From the NCBI GenBank assembly GCA_035552735.1, contig DASZKX010000193.1, positions 1 through 37,117 of the forward strand: 37,117 nt of DNA, given 5' to 3'. Shown here in pieces: positions 8,373 through 16,123 of this stretch. Position numbers and translations under genes: made by a program. Source of the stretch: VAZQ01 sp035552735 (GTDB lineage: Bacteria > Pseudomonadota > Alphaproteobacteria > Rhizobiales > Xanthobacteraceae). A model generated the notes under the pieces. The model did no database searches. It was not told the origin of the DNA and saw nothing but the letters and a program-made list of their open reading frames with translations. Numbering within the stretch: position 1 is the stretch's first letter; each line of letters opens with the position of its first letter.

Positions 8373-8876
8373 CTACTCGGCGGCTCTTTTACCGGTGCCC
8401 GGCTCGTGACTCATGGCGCGCGCGCCGGCCGCAATGGCCTTCACGATGTTGTGGTAACCGGTGCAACGGCAGAGATTGCCTTCGAGCTCGTGCCGGATCG
8501 TCTGATCGTCGAGCTCGTGACCTTTGCGGTTCACGATGTCGATCGCCGACATGATCATGCCCGGGGTGCAATAGCCGCACTGCAGGCCATGATTCTCGCG
8601 GAACGCCTCCTGCATGGGATGCAGCGGACCGTTCTGCGCCGCCAGACCCTCGATCGTGGTGACCTCTGCGCCATCGAGCTGCCAGGCGAAGACCGTGCAG
8701 GACTTGACCGCCTTGCCGTTCACGTGAACCACGCAGGCGCCGCATTGGGATGTGTCGCAACCGACATGCGTGCCGGTGAGCCGCAGCTCCTCGCGCAGAA
8801 ACTGCACCAGCAGGGTGCGCGGATCGATGTCGCCGGTGACGGCTTTGCCGTTCACCGTCATCGCGACGGCTGCCAT
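8373..8876 (-). CDS. coxS: [2Fe-2S] small subunit, CoxS-like
   Basis: A 167-residue iron-sulfur subunit with both cluster sites. The N-terminal plant-type site uses C40, C45, C48 and C60; the C-terminal site uses C100, C103 (QCGYCTPG) and C136, C138 (NLCRCTGY). It carries electrons from the Mo site in the large subunit to FAD in the medium subunit. First gene of the S-L-M set; ATG at 8876 with GAGGAATGCC upstream. Length matches the family. Confidence 0.95.
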   Translation of the reverse strand: MAAVAMTVNGKAVTGDIDPRTLLVQFLREELRLTGTHVGCDTSQCGACVVHVNGKAVKSCTVFAWQLDGAEVTTIEGLAAQNGPLHPMQEAFRENHGLQCGYCTPGMIMSAIDIVNRKGHELDDQTIRHELEGNLCRCTGYHNIVKAIAAGARAMSHEPGTGKRAAE

Positions 8877-9104
8877 GGCATTCCTCCTCGAGATCAGGCC
8901 AAACGACCTGTTTTTTGCGCCGCCGTGGTTCCCTCAAAGCGGACCGGCGGCAGAAAGGGACGAAATCCGGGCGGATTTTGCCCCGCCAAGGGCCTTGGAA
9001 CAAGGTCAACCTTTGCGGCCGATCAGCTATCGAAGCTCCGGCCCGGTGGTCAAGGGCGTAGGGCCATGATGGCGGGCAATTGATCGCGCCCGCCCGCCAG
9101 CCGG

Positions 9105-9560
9105 TCAGCCCACATTGGCCGCAACCGCGGCCGCGAATTTCTGGAAGAAATCGTCCGCGGTCTTCTTGGCGGCGCCGCTGATCAGCCGCTGCCCCAGCTG
9201 GGCGAGCTTGCCGCCGATCTGCGCCTCCACGTCGTAGGTCAGGAGCGTGCCCCCGGCGCTATCGGCGAGCGACACCTTGGCGCCCCCCTTCGCAAAGCCG
9301 GCGACTCCCCCTTCCCCTTCGCCCGAGATGCGATAGCTGTTCGGCGGATCAAGATCGGAAAGCCTCACCTTGCCCTTCCAGCGTGCCTTGACGGGGCCGA
9401 CTTTGATAGTGGCGATGGCCTGAAATTCGGTGTCCGAGGTCTTGTCGAGCTGCTCGCAGCCCGGAATGCAGGTTTTCAGCACCTCCGGATCATTGAGCTT
9501 GGCCCAAACGGCGTCGCGACTGGCGGGTAGTTGCACCTCGCCCGTCATGGTCATTGCCAT
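9105..9560 (-). CDS. coxG: CoxG-like SRPBCC-family protein
   Basis: A 151-residue protein with a START/SRPBCC-like fold: the N-terminus MTGEVQLPASRDAVWAKLNDPEVLKTCIPGCEQL is characteristic of the CO dehydrogenase subunit G family. CoxG is thought to anchor the hydroxylase to the membrane or deliver quinone, allowing electron transfer to the respiratory chain. I start at ATG 9560, preceded by GAGGAGA, because that matches the family N-terminus; a longer upstream reading overlaps the divergent pcaB start. It lies 228 bases upstream of coxS on the same strand and is probably the first gene of the cluster. Confidence 0.85.
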   Translation of the reverse strand: MAMTMTGEVQLPASRDAVWAKLNDPEVLKTCIPGCEQLDKTSDTEFQAIATIKVGPVKARWKGKVRLSDLDPPNSYRISGEGEGGVAGFAKGGAKVSLADSAGGTLLTYDVEAQIGGKLAQLGQRLISGAAKKTADDFFQKFAAAVAANVG

Positions 9561-9711
9561 CAGCTTGTCTCCTCGCTTTGATTGCTTGGTATAAAGCCTT
9601 GACCGGCCGCCAGGAAAGCGATTTCGAAAACCCGGGCGCGAGGTCCTGGCCCGCATCCTTGGGGGTTGGCGGCAGTGGGCGGGACCGCTAATGGTGGGAC
9701 CGGCTGGCTCC

Positions 9712-11094
9712 ATGACCAATCCGCTTGCGCCCTCGCTGCTGTTGCCGCCGCTCATCTCGAGCGCCGCCATGCGTGCGATCCTCGACGATCGCGCGCGGCT
9801 GCAGCGTATGCTCGATTTCGAAGCCGCGCTGACCCGCGCCGAGGCGGCGATGGGCGTCATCCCGGCCTCCGCGGTCGATCCGATCGCCGCGGCCTGTCGG
9901 GCCGAGCGCTATGACATCGCGGCGCTCGGCGAAGCGTCCGCCGCGGCCGGCAATCTGGCGGTCCCGCTGATCAATGCCCTCAGGGCCGAAGTCGCCAAGA
10001 CCGATGCGGCGGCCGCCGGCTGCGTGCATTGGGGCGCGAGCGGCCAGGACGTCATGGATACCGCGCTGGTGCTCGAGCTGCGTGTCGGCATCGACGCGCT
10101 GATCAGCGATCTCGGCCGCGCCATCGAGGCTTTCACCACGCTGGCGGGACGCCTGCGGCGCACCGCCGCGGTGGCGCGCACTTCGCTGCGGCACGCGCTG
10201 CCGATGCCGTTCGGGCTCAAGGTCGCGGGCTATGCGGCGGCCCTCGGACGTTCGCGTGAGCGGCTCAAGCGCCTGCGCAAGGACGCCCTGGTGCTGCAGT
10301 TCGGCGGTTCCGTCGGTACCCTGGCGGCGCTCGGCGATCAGGGGCTCAATGTCACGGAGCGGCTGTCGGGGCTCCTCGATCTGCCGGCCCCGGAGGCGCC
10401 CTGGCACAGCTATCGCGACCGGCTGGCGGAGGTTGCGTCCGCGTTCGGAATCCTGGCCGGCACTTGCGGCAAGATCGGCCGCGATATTTCGCTGTTCATG
10501 CAGAACGAGGTCGCCGAGATATTCGAGGCGCTCTCGACGCCCGGCGGCGACGGCGCGGCGGCCGCGCCGCCCAGGCACGGCCCGGCTGCCGCCGCCGCCA
10601 TGGCGGTGAGCGCGGCGATGATCGCTCCGCAGCTGGTTGCCACCATATTGGCGTGCGGGACGCAGGAGCATGAGCACGCCCTTGGGAGCTGGCAGGCCGA
10701 GTGGGCAACCTTCCCGGCGCTCGCGCTGGTCACCTCGGGCGCGCTCAGCGCCGTTGCGGATCTGGCACAGGGGATCGAGGTCGACCCCGATCGCATGCGC
10801 AGCAATCTCGATATCACCCAGGGGCTGATCATGGCCGAGGCGGTCGAGTTGGCGCTCGCCGCCAAGATTAGCCGACAGGAGGCCCGCAAGCTGGTCGAGG
10901 AGGCAAGCCACAAAGCGGCCACCGATAAAAGCAGCCTGCAGGACGTGCTGCTCGCTGATGCGCGGGTGACCGCGTATCTGCCCGGACCGGTGCTCGCCCG
11001 CGTGTTCGAGCCCATGTCCCACCAGGGCGCCGCGCAGACCTTCATCGACCGGCTGGTCGGTACGCTCCGGACCAGCGCCAGTAAACGTCCGTAG
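9712..11094 (+). CDS. pcaB: 3-carboxy-cis,cis-muconate cycloisomerase-like protein with altered catalytic loop
   Basis: A 460-residue member of the fumarase/aspartase superfamily closest to PcaB, which converts 3-carboxy-cis,cis-muconate to 4-carboxymuconolactone in protocatechuate degradation. PcaB-type stretches include MDTALVLELR, RHALPMPFGLK, QFGGSVGTLAALGDQG and QEHEHALGSWQAEWATFP. However, the superfamily signature GSSxMPxKxNP is replaced at residues 278-291 by a Gly/Ala/Pro stretch (GGDGAAAAPPRHGP), and the usual GATSQD reads GASGQD. Catalytic competence is therefore doubtful. An ATG at 9691 would add seven residues; I chose 9712 because the family N-terminus begins there. It is followed by pcaD after 101 bases. 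Confidence 0.85.
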   Translation: MTNPLAPSLLLPPLISSAAMRAILDDRARLQRMLDFEAALTRAEAAMGVIPASAVDPIAAACRAERYDIAALGEASAAAGNLAVPLINALRAEVAKTDAAAAGCVHWGASGQDVMDTALVLELRVGIDALISDLGRAIEAFTTLAGRLRRTAAVARTSLRHALPMPFGLKVAGYAAALGRSRERLKRLRKDALVLQFGGSVGTLAALGDQGLNVTERLSGLLDLPAPEAPWHSYRDRLAEVASAFGILAGTCGKIGRDISLFMQNEVAEIFEALSTPGGDGAAAAPPRHGPAAAAAMAVSAAMIAPQLVATILACGTQEHEHALGSWQAEWATFPALALVTSGALSAVADLAQGIEVDPDRMRSNLDITQGLIMAEAVELALAAKISRQEARKLVEEASHKAATDKSSLQDVLLADARVTAYLPGPVLARVFEPMSHQGAAQTFIDRLVGTLRTSASKRP

Positions 11095-11150
11095 GGGTGT
11101 GACCGGCCTGTCGATATCCTCATCGCGGACGCCCACGAGGGGGCCCCCAG

Positions 11151-11188
11151 GTCCGCCCCCAGTCCGCCCCCCAAGTCTGCCCCTACGG
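11151..11188. repeat. GC-rich imperfect tandem repeat between pcaB and pcaD
   Basis: Three imperfect copies of a 12-base unit resembling gtccgccccca stand in tandem, the last changed to gtctgcccct. The last copy runs into cccctacgga (11180-11189), which is the inverse of tccgtagggg at 11088-11097 across the pcaB stop. The 10-base inverted repeat could fold the intergenic transcript into a long hairpin. It looks like a mobile intergenic repeat of the kind common in alphaproteobacteria, but I cannot name its family. Confidence 0.55.
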
Positions 11189-11195
11189 ATACGTC

Positions 11196-11981
11196 ATGAT
11201 TGTGGATGCCGATGGCTGCCCGTTGTGGGTCGAGGTCGAAGGTCCCGCGCGGGCGCCAGTGCTCATGCTGTCGAATTCGCTCGGCACCGACCTGCACATG
11301 TGGGATGCGCAGATTGCGGCGTTTGCGCAACGCTTCCGCGTGGTGCGCTACGATCGGCGCGGCCATGGTAAATCCGGTGTGCCAGGAGGTCCTTACACGA
11401 TGGAGCGGCTCGGCCGCGACGCGCTCGCGATCGCCGATGGTCTGGGTCTCGCCAAGTTCGACTGGTGCGGGCTTTCCATGGGCGGGATGGTGGGCATGTG
11501 GCTCGCCGCACACGCGCCGCAGCGCATCGGCCGGCTCATCCTCTCCAGCACGTGCTGCCATTATCCCGACCCGAGCTACTGGAACGAGCGCATCGCGGCC
11601 GTTGCGGCGAGCGGCGGCCTCGCATCGCTCGCCGATCTCATCGTGGCGCTGTGGTTCAGCCCGCAATTTCGCGCCAGCTCGCCGCAAGCCGTCGCGCCCT
11701 TGCGGGCCATGTTGGCGGCCACGCGGGTCGAAGGCTACATCGCCTGTTGCGCGGCCATTCGCGACATGGACCATCGCGACATTCTCCCCCGCATCCGCGC
11801 ACCGACGCTCGTCATCGCCGGCCGGCTCGATCGGGCGACGCCGGTTGCGGCGGCGCAATTCATCCACAACCGGATCCCCGGCGCCGAGCTGACAATTCTC
11901 GACGCCGCGCATAATGCCAATGCGGAGCAACCGATCGCCTATGCGCAGGCCGTGCTGGGATTTCTCGCGCCAAACGGCTGA
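11196..11981 (+). CDS. pcaD: 3-oxoadipate enol-lactonase
   Basis: A 261-residue alpha/beta hydrolase. The nucleophile elbow GLSMGG puts the catalytic Ser at 94; the acid is D212 (AGRLDRATP) and the base H239 (AAHNANAEQP). NSLGTDLHMWD near the N-terminus and YDRRGHGKS are typical of PcaD, which opens 3-oxoadipate enol-lactone to 3-oxoadipate in the beta-ketoadipate pathway. It follows the pcaB-like gene on the same strand. No pcaC, pcaHG or pca regulator is in the window, so the rest of the pathway must be elsewhere. Confidence 0.9.
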   Translation: MIVDADGCPLWVEVEGPARAPVLMLSNSLGTDLHMWDAQIAAFAQRFRVVRYDRRGHGKSGVPGGPYTMERLGRDALAIADGLGLAKFDWCGLSMGGMVGMWLAAHAPQRIGRLILSSTCCHYPDPSYWNERIAAVAASGGLASLADLIVALWFSPQFRASSPQAVAPLRAMLAATRVEGYIACCAAIRDMDHRDILPRIRAPTLVIAGRLDRATPVAAAQFIHNRIPGAELTILDAAHNANAEQPIAYAQAVLGFLAPNG

Positions 11982-12222
11982 TATCCGCAGCGAAAATCCG
12001 TAGACTACGACTAAGACTAGCCCCTACAGGGTTCACCCGAGGGGTCGCTCGGCGCGCCGGAAGTTTGGCGATTTCCGACAAGAATTTGCCGCACGAATAA
12101 ATACCGCCGAAAGAAATCATCTGCGGAAAAATACCGCCAAAGAGTCGATCATCGATTCAGCATGCGTTAGCACGCGGTGGTCTATCGAGCATGTCGCCCG
12201 TTGGGACCATAGGGGGCACTTC

Positions 12223-12699
12223 ATGATCATCGTTCGTCTGACCTATTACAGCCGCAATCGCGTCGACCGATCGAGTGGGCCGATCAAAGATCCGATCCAC
12301 GACATCCTGATCGAATCGGTCGCCAACAATCGACGTGACGACATCACCGGCGCGCTCATCCATGACGACAAATGGTTCGCGCAGGCGCTCGAAGGACCCG
12401 AGACGATGGTATCGGCGGCGTTCGAGCGCATTCTGCGCGACCCGCGCCATTGCGACGTGCGGCTGATCAAGATGCAGCCGGTCGCGACACGGCGGTTCGC
12501 GGCGTGGTGGATGGCCTGCGTTCCGCGCAGCGACGACAATGCGGACCTGTTCCGGCATCTCTGCGAGAGCGAATGTTTCGACCCGCAGCTGATGCGCGCC
12601 GACCGGCTCGGCGACCTCATCGAGGCGGTGGTGGCGCGCACGCCACGGCATCAGGGCAAGGCCGCTTGGACCGACGGCAGCGTCACCAACGCGGCATGA
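12223..12699 (+). CDS. Stand-alone BLUF-domain blue-light photoreceptor
   Basis: The 158-residue protein is a BLUF (FAD-binding blue light sensor) domain with a short tail. Key residues are present: Y8 (RLTYYS), N36 (VANNR), Q54 (WFAQALEG), and W95/M97 in RRFAAWWMAC, aligning with Tyr21, Asn45, Gln63, Trp104 and Met106 of AppA. DITGAL and RDPRHCDV are also family hallmarks. Flavin excitation would rearrange the Gln/Tyr hydrogen bonds and change contact with a partner; no output domain is attached, so signalling must be in trans. Its last 17 bases overlap the end of a convergent membrane protein gene. ATG at 12223 sits 5 to 14 bases after a weak GGGGGC purine stretch. Confidence 0.92.
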   Translation: MIIVRLTYYSRNRVDRSSGPIKDPIHDILIESVANNRRDDITGALIHDDKWFAQALEGPETMVSAAFERILRDPRHCDVRLIKMQPVATRRFAAWWMACVPRSDDNADLFRHLCESECFDPQLMRADRLGDLIEAVVARTPRHQGKAAWTDGSVTNAA

Positions 12700-13318
12700 A
12701 GCGGTGCCGGATCGTCCCGGGCAACGCCGCGATCGACGGTGTCATGGCGCGCTCGCTCGCCGACAAGCCACGCAGGCGATCAAGCGCCCCGCCGATCAAA
12801 GGCGTCGTTTCCGACGCGCCCGCCGCCGCACTCCCGGCCGCCGCGCGCATTTGCGCGCCGTGCTCGATATGGCGATCGATCATGATCACGACGGCGGCTC
12901 CGATCAGAAGCAGGAATTGGGTCGCTTGCAACCGGATGAGGTCGGGATCGCCCAGCTTCAGGGTCGGCAGAATCCAAATGAAGGCCCCGGTGAGCGCGAG
13001 CCCCAGCACGACATCGACGGTTTCGCGGTTGGGCTCCCGCCGCGTCACCAGAGCGCGCGCGAATTCGATCAGATAGGCCACGAACGCCGCCGCGATCACC
13101 ATCTTGATGCCCGCCAGCAGCTCGGAGGTCCGGATCAGGCCGGTCAGCCCGAAATCGAAAACCTCGCGGTAATAGGCCGCGGCAATCGCATGGGCGCGAT
13201 CCTCGAAGCCGTTGAACGGAGAGGTCAGCACGCGCAATGCGTCATGTCCCCAAACCGGGACAAAGTAAGCCGACACCAACGCAAAATTGACCAGCCCCAG
13301 CCGGGGATTCGATCGCAT
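12683..13318 (-). CDS. Conserved hypothetical inner-membrane protein
   Basis: A 211-residue protein I do not recognise. Four hydrophobic segments are visible: residues about 8-24, 72-90, 103-117 and 133-147, with charged loops (TRREPNRET between the second and third). The C-terminal 60 residues are Ala/Arg-rich and probably cytoplasmic. ATG at 13318. The gene is convergent with the BLUF gene and overlaps its 3' end; no functional link is evident. Confidence 0.65.
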   Translation of the reverse strand: MRSNPRLGLVNFALVSAYFVPVWGHDALRVLTSPFNGFEDRAHAIAAAYYREVFDFGLTGLIRTSELLAGIKMVIAAAFVAYLIEFARALVTRREPNRETVDVVLGLALTGAFIWILPTLKLGDPDLIRLQATQFLLLIGAAVVIMIDRHIEHGAQMRAAAGSAAAGASETTPLIGGALDRLRGLSASERAMTPSIAALPGTIRHRFMPRW

Positions 13319-13496
13319 CGCCTGCTCCCGACTTCGCGGAATTCGCGCGCGGACTGCGTGCGTGACCGTCGATGGAACAGAGCTAGCCCGCTCGCCGCCG
13401 GCACCTCAATCGAAACGCTTTATTAACCTTAAGTGCGGCCGGGACGGCTGGGCGCTGGGACGCAATCGGGCAACATCGGCACATTGCGCAAATCGA

Positions 13497-13522
13497 AAGG
13501 GGAGCCTGCGGAGGCTCCCCTT
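13497..13522 (-). terminator. Terminator-like hairpin after the Gln/Gly repeat protein
   Basis: A 10-base perfect stem (aaggggagcc / ggctcccctt) with a six-base loop. On the minus strand it is followed by a short T-containing run (TTTCGATTT). It lies 46 bases past the stop of the gene at 13569-13796, the position expected for an intrinsic terminator. Confidence 0.7.
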
Positions 13523-13568
13523 CGTGATTCCGTCACCGGTTACGCTCCGGGGCGCACCCGCTGCTGTC

Positions 13569-13796
13569 TTAGCGATTCTGGCTGCCCTGCCCGGGCTTCT
13601 GCTGGCCGCCGCCCTGATGCTGCTGATCGGACTTCTGCTGGCCACCACCGCCCTGGTTCTGCTGGTCCGGCTTCTGCTGGCCACCGCCGCCCTGGTTCTG
13701 CTGGTCCGGCTTCTGGCCGCCGCCCTGCTGTTGGCCCGGACGGGGATTGCTCGGTTGCTGACCCGGATTCTGGTTGGGATTGCTCGGGTTGGTCAT
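13569..13796 (-). CDS. Small Gln/Gly/Pro-rich repeat protein, probably disordered
   Basis: A 75-residue protein beginning MTNPSNPNQNPGQQPSN, then tandem copies of a 13-residue unit of the form QKPDQQNQGGGGQ (two exact, a third with K-S-D and Q-H-Q changes, then a partial). The 39-base DNA repeat is nearly exact. No hydrophobic segment or signal peptide. The ATG at 13796 follows GGAGACAATA, a good ribosome site; the upstream in-frame extension to 13958 lacks one and is rejected. Function unknown; similar low-complexity proteins occur in rhizobia and often accumulate under stress, but that is only an analogy. Confidence 0.75.
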   Translation of the reverse strand: MTNPSNPNQNPGQQPSNPRPGQQQGGGQKPDQQNQGGGGQQKPDQQNQGGGGQQKSDQQHQGGGQQKPGQGSQNR

Positions 13797-13938
13797 TATT
13801 GTCTCCTCGAGGGTTTCGGGTAATGCCCCGAGAGGTAAACGCTCAGAATTGAAAAGAGTTCGCCGGCGTTCGGGCCGCAATTGTACAGAATTGGTGCAGT
13901 GGATTTCGTGGCTCAATTCACACTTTTTCTTGGAATTG

Positions 13939-14493
13939 CTACACGTGTTTGTACGCACGCTCGTGATACACCAGCACAGGACCGGTCGGGCCCAGCCGTA
14001 CCATCTCGACGGCGCCGAAGAAGACGTTGTGGCTGCCGACCGAGCGCACCTCGATGATGCGGCAGTCGAACGCCACCGCCGCCGCGGTCAGGACCGGGCT
14101 TCCGGTCGCGAGCACCGACCAGTTGCCGGTACTGAACCGATCGGCACCCTGGACGCCGGTGCGGCCGGCAAACAGATCGGCGATCTCGGCGCCGCCGTGT
14201 CCCAGCGTATTGATGCAGAACACCCCATTGTGGAGCACCGCCGGATTGGTTTGGCTGCGCCGGTTGAGGCACACCAGCAAAGTCGGGGGCGTGTCGGTCA
14301 CCGAGCAGACCGCGGTCGCGGTGGTGCCGGCCTTCCCGGCCGGTCCCGCTGTGGTGATGACGTGGACGGCGGCGCCGAGCCGGCTCATCGCCTCCCGGAA
14401 GGCCGTTTGATCGACCGTGCGCACGTTTTCCGGCCCGACCGCCGTAAAAGCGCCGTCCATCGCATCGTCGGGTCGTTGGTCGATCCAGCTCAC
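13939..14493 (-). CDS. Flavin reductase family protein (HpaC/RutF-like)
   Basis: The 184-residue product matches the FMN-binding split-barrel flavin reductase domain: FREAMSRLGAAVHVITT, AVCSVTDTPPTLLVCLN, HNGVFCINTLG and GSHNVFFGAVE. Such enzymes supply FADH2 or FMNH2 to a two-component monooxygenase using NAD(P)H. No oxygenase partner is adjacent, so the pathway is unknown. ATG at 14493. It is on the same strand as the YbdK-like gene, 57 bases downstream of it, and may be co-transcribed. Confidence 0.88.
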   Translation of the reverse strand: MSWIDQRPDDAMDGAFTAVGPENVRTVDQTAFREAMSRLGAAVHVITTAGPAGKAGTTATAVCSVTDTPPTLLVCLNRRSQTNPAVLHNGVFCINTLGHGGAEIADLFAGRTGVQGADRFSTGNWSVLATGSPVLTAAAVAFDCRIIEVRSVGSHNVFFGAVEMVRLGPTGPVLVYHERAYKHV

Positions 14494-14550
14494 GGCGGCA
14501 TTCTAGCGCAAAACTAGACGCATGGGCGTATTCATCCGCGCCGGACGGCC

Positions 14551-15663
14551 TCACTGCAAGGTGGCGGCCGCGATCCAATCCGTCACCGCCTGCAGCGCGC
14601 GGGCGGGAGTGGCGGTACGGGCATGCGCCTCGAACACCGCCAGCTGGGTGTCGGCCGAGGTGCCGGCCCCCACGATGGCGCGGCAGCGCCGCAGCTCCGG
14701 CAGGCAGCCGAGCGCCTCGGCGTCGGGCGCGATCTCTTCGATCAGCTGATCGAGCATCTCGGCGACTCCGATGGCACCGATCTCGCCCACGAAGGTGCCG
14801 CGCACGCCGTAACGCTGCGCGCGCCATTTGTTCTCGACCACGATCGCGCGCGCCACCGCGTCGATATTCTGGTTGAGCAGTGGATTGCGTGTGAGATGAC
14901 GGGCGAGCACGCGGTAGAGCGCCGCTATGGCGATCGAGTCCTCGACCAGGGTACAGCAATCGGGGGCGCGCAATTCGAGCGTCGGGTGCTCGAGCGAAGG
15001 GCGGATCGCCCACCACACGAAGCTCGCATCCTCCATCACCCCGGCGCGCACCAAGGCCGCCACGTAGGCGTCGAATTCCTCCTTGGTGCGGAACAGCTCC
15101 GGCACGCCGGTGCGCGGCAGCTCGTCGTAGGCGGCGAGCCGATAGCCCTTGAGCCCGGTCGGCCGCGAGTGCCAGAACGGCGAGGACGTCGCCAGGGCCA
15201 CGAACAGCGGAAGATAAGGCAGCATACGGGTCATCACGTCGACGCGCTCGTCCGGGTCCGGCAGCTCGACATGCACGTGCATGCCACACAGCATGTTGCG
15301 CTGGCCGATCATTTGCAGGTCGTGCATGACGGTATCGTAGCGCTCGGACGAGCTTTGCTGCATGTCGCGCCAGGCCGCCGTCGGATGCGTGCCGGAGGCC
15401 ATGATCGCTAATCCGTGCTCGGCCGCGATCCTGGCCAAGGTCTGGCGCAGGAAACGCAGCTCTGCGCGCGCGGTCGCCATGTCGGTGTGCGGCAGGGTCG
15501 CGATCTCGACCTGCGACTGCAAGAGCTCTCCGCCTGCCTGCCCGCCGGTCGCGCTCTTGGCGGCTTCCAGGAATGCCGCCGGCATGGCGCGCGCCGCCGA
15601 CTTGGTGTCGGCGTCGACCAGAAAAAATTCCTCTTCGATCCCGAACTTGAAGATATTGGCCAT
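14551..15663 (-). CDS. YbdK-family carboxylate-amine ligase (GCS2 type)
   Basis: A 370-residue ATP-dependent ligase of the glutamate-cysteine ligase 2 family. Signatures are FGIEEEFFLVD at the N-terminus (metal/ATP-binding glutamates), QSQVEIATLP, CGMHVHVELPD, and RPSLEHPTLELRAPDC. YbdK-type enzymes have weak gamma-glutamylcysteine ligase activity in vitro; the physiological substrate is not established. ATG at 15663. The 5' region carries a 12-base tandem repeat about 38 bases upstream of the start. Confidence 0.9.
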   Translation of the reverse strand: MANIFKFGIEEEFFLVDADTKSAARAMPAAFLEAAKSATGGQAGGELLQSQVEIATLPHTDMATARAELRFLRQTLARIAAEHGLAIMASGTHPTAAWRDMQQSSSERYDTVMHDLQMIGQRNMLCGMHVHVELPDPDERVDVMTRMLPYLPLFVALATSSPFWHSRPTGLKGYRLAAYDELPRTGVPELFRTKEEFDAYVAALVRAGVMEDASFVWWAIRPSLEHPTLELRAPDCCTLVEDSIAIAALYRVLARHLTRNPLLNQNIDAVARAIVVENKWRAQRYGVRGTFVGEIGAIGVAEMLDQLIEEIAPDAEALGCLPELRRCRAIVGAGTSADTQLAVFEAHARTATPARALQAVTDWIAAATLQ

Positions 15664-15700
15664 GGTCGGTCTCCATTCGGGGCGCGATCAGGTTTGGCCT

Positions 15701-15733
15701 GGACTCAACCTTGGACTCAACCTTGGACTCAAA
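15701..15733. repeat. 12-base tandem repeat upstream of the YbdK-like gene
   Basis: ggactcaacctt is repeated exactly twice and then partially (nine bases). It lies in the likely 5' untranslated region of the ligase gene. Probably a replication-slippage product. Confidence 0.8.
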
Positions 15734-15965
15734 GGGACGACACGGGGCGCGCGCGGCACGAAACCAACGTCGGCACACAAGAACCCGCTGATGCTGGGTG
15801 GGATTGCGGATGCCCGCGCTTGGAAACGCACGGTTCCTGGTTTGGTTGCATGCGCGGGCCCGCCACCGGGATCGCCATGCCCGGCGCACAGAACGGGCGG
15901 GCTTCGACGTGCCTGCGATGATCGAGGGCCTGCTTGAGCGTGTTGCGATGCGATCGACGCCGCGC

Positions 15966-16102
15966 CGTAGGGTGGACAAAAGGCGGTCGCGAGACTTCGA
16001 CTGACGCACCCGCCGGGTCCGCTGCGCCCACGCGGAGCAGCTCGATCTGCCAAGAGACTGTGTGTGGGCACGGCGCCCAAAAGCACCGTTGCCCACCCTA
16101 CG
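15966..16102. repeat. Palindromic intergenic element bounded by cgtagggtgg / ccaccctacg
   Basis: A 137-base stretch is bounded by a perfect 10-base inverted repeat (15966-15975 and 16093-16102). Inside the right end is a second small palindromic area, gtgtgggcac...gcgcccaaaagc. Elements with gtagggtgggca ends are, from memory, dispersed in many copies in Bradyrhizobium-like genomes; that identity is inferred, not tested. Confidence 0.55.
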
Positions 16103-16123
16103 CGCTGCGCAGATCGAGGCCCG

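Larger units (their letters stand above)
15664..16123. other. Intergenic region with short tandem repeat and a palindromic element
   Basis: No credible gene. It holds the 12-base repeat at 15701-15733 and the inverted-repeat element at 15966-16102, both listed separately. Otherwise nothing is recognised. Confidence 0.6.

Noticed and set aside
6988..8409. Long plus-strand frame across the coxL gene (473 codons)
   Set aside because: Antisense shadow of a clearly conserved molybdopterin subunit; no recognisable motif.
11151..11188. Possible CRISPR-like repeats
   Set aside because: Units are 12 bases, imperfect and directly adjacent without spacers; no cas genes in the window.
9688..11930. Long minus-strand frames across pcaB and pcaD
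   Set aside because: Shadows of the two sense genes, which have clear family motifs.
13913..16096. 727-codon minus-strand frame covering the flavin reductase and ligase region
   Set aside because: Out of frame with both genes and Arg-rich throughout; the true genes lie in other frames.
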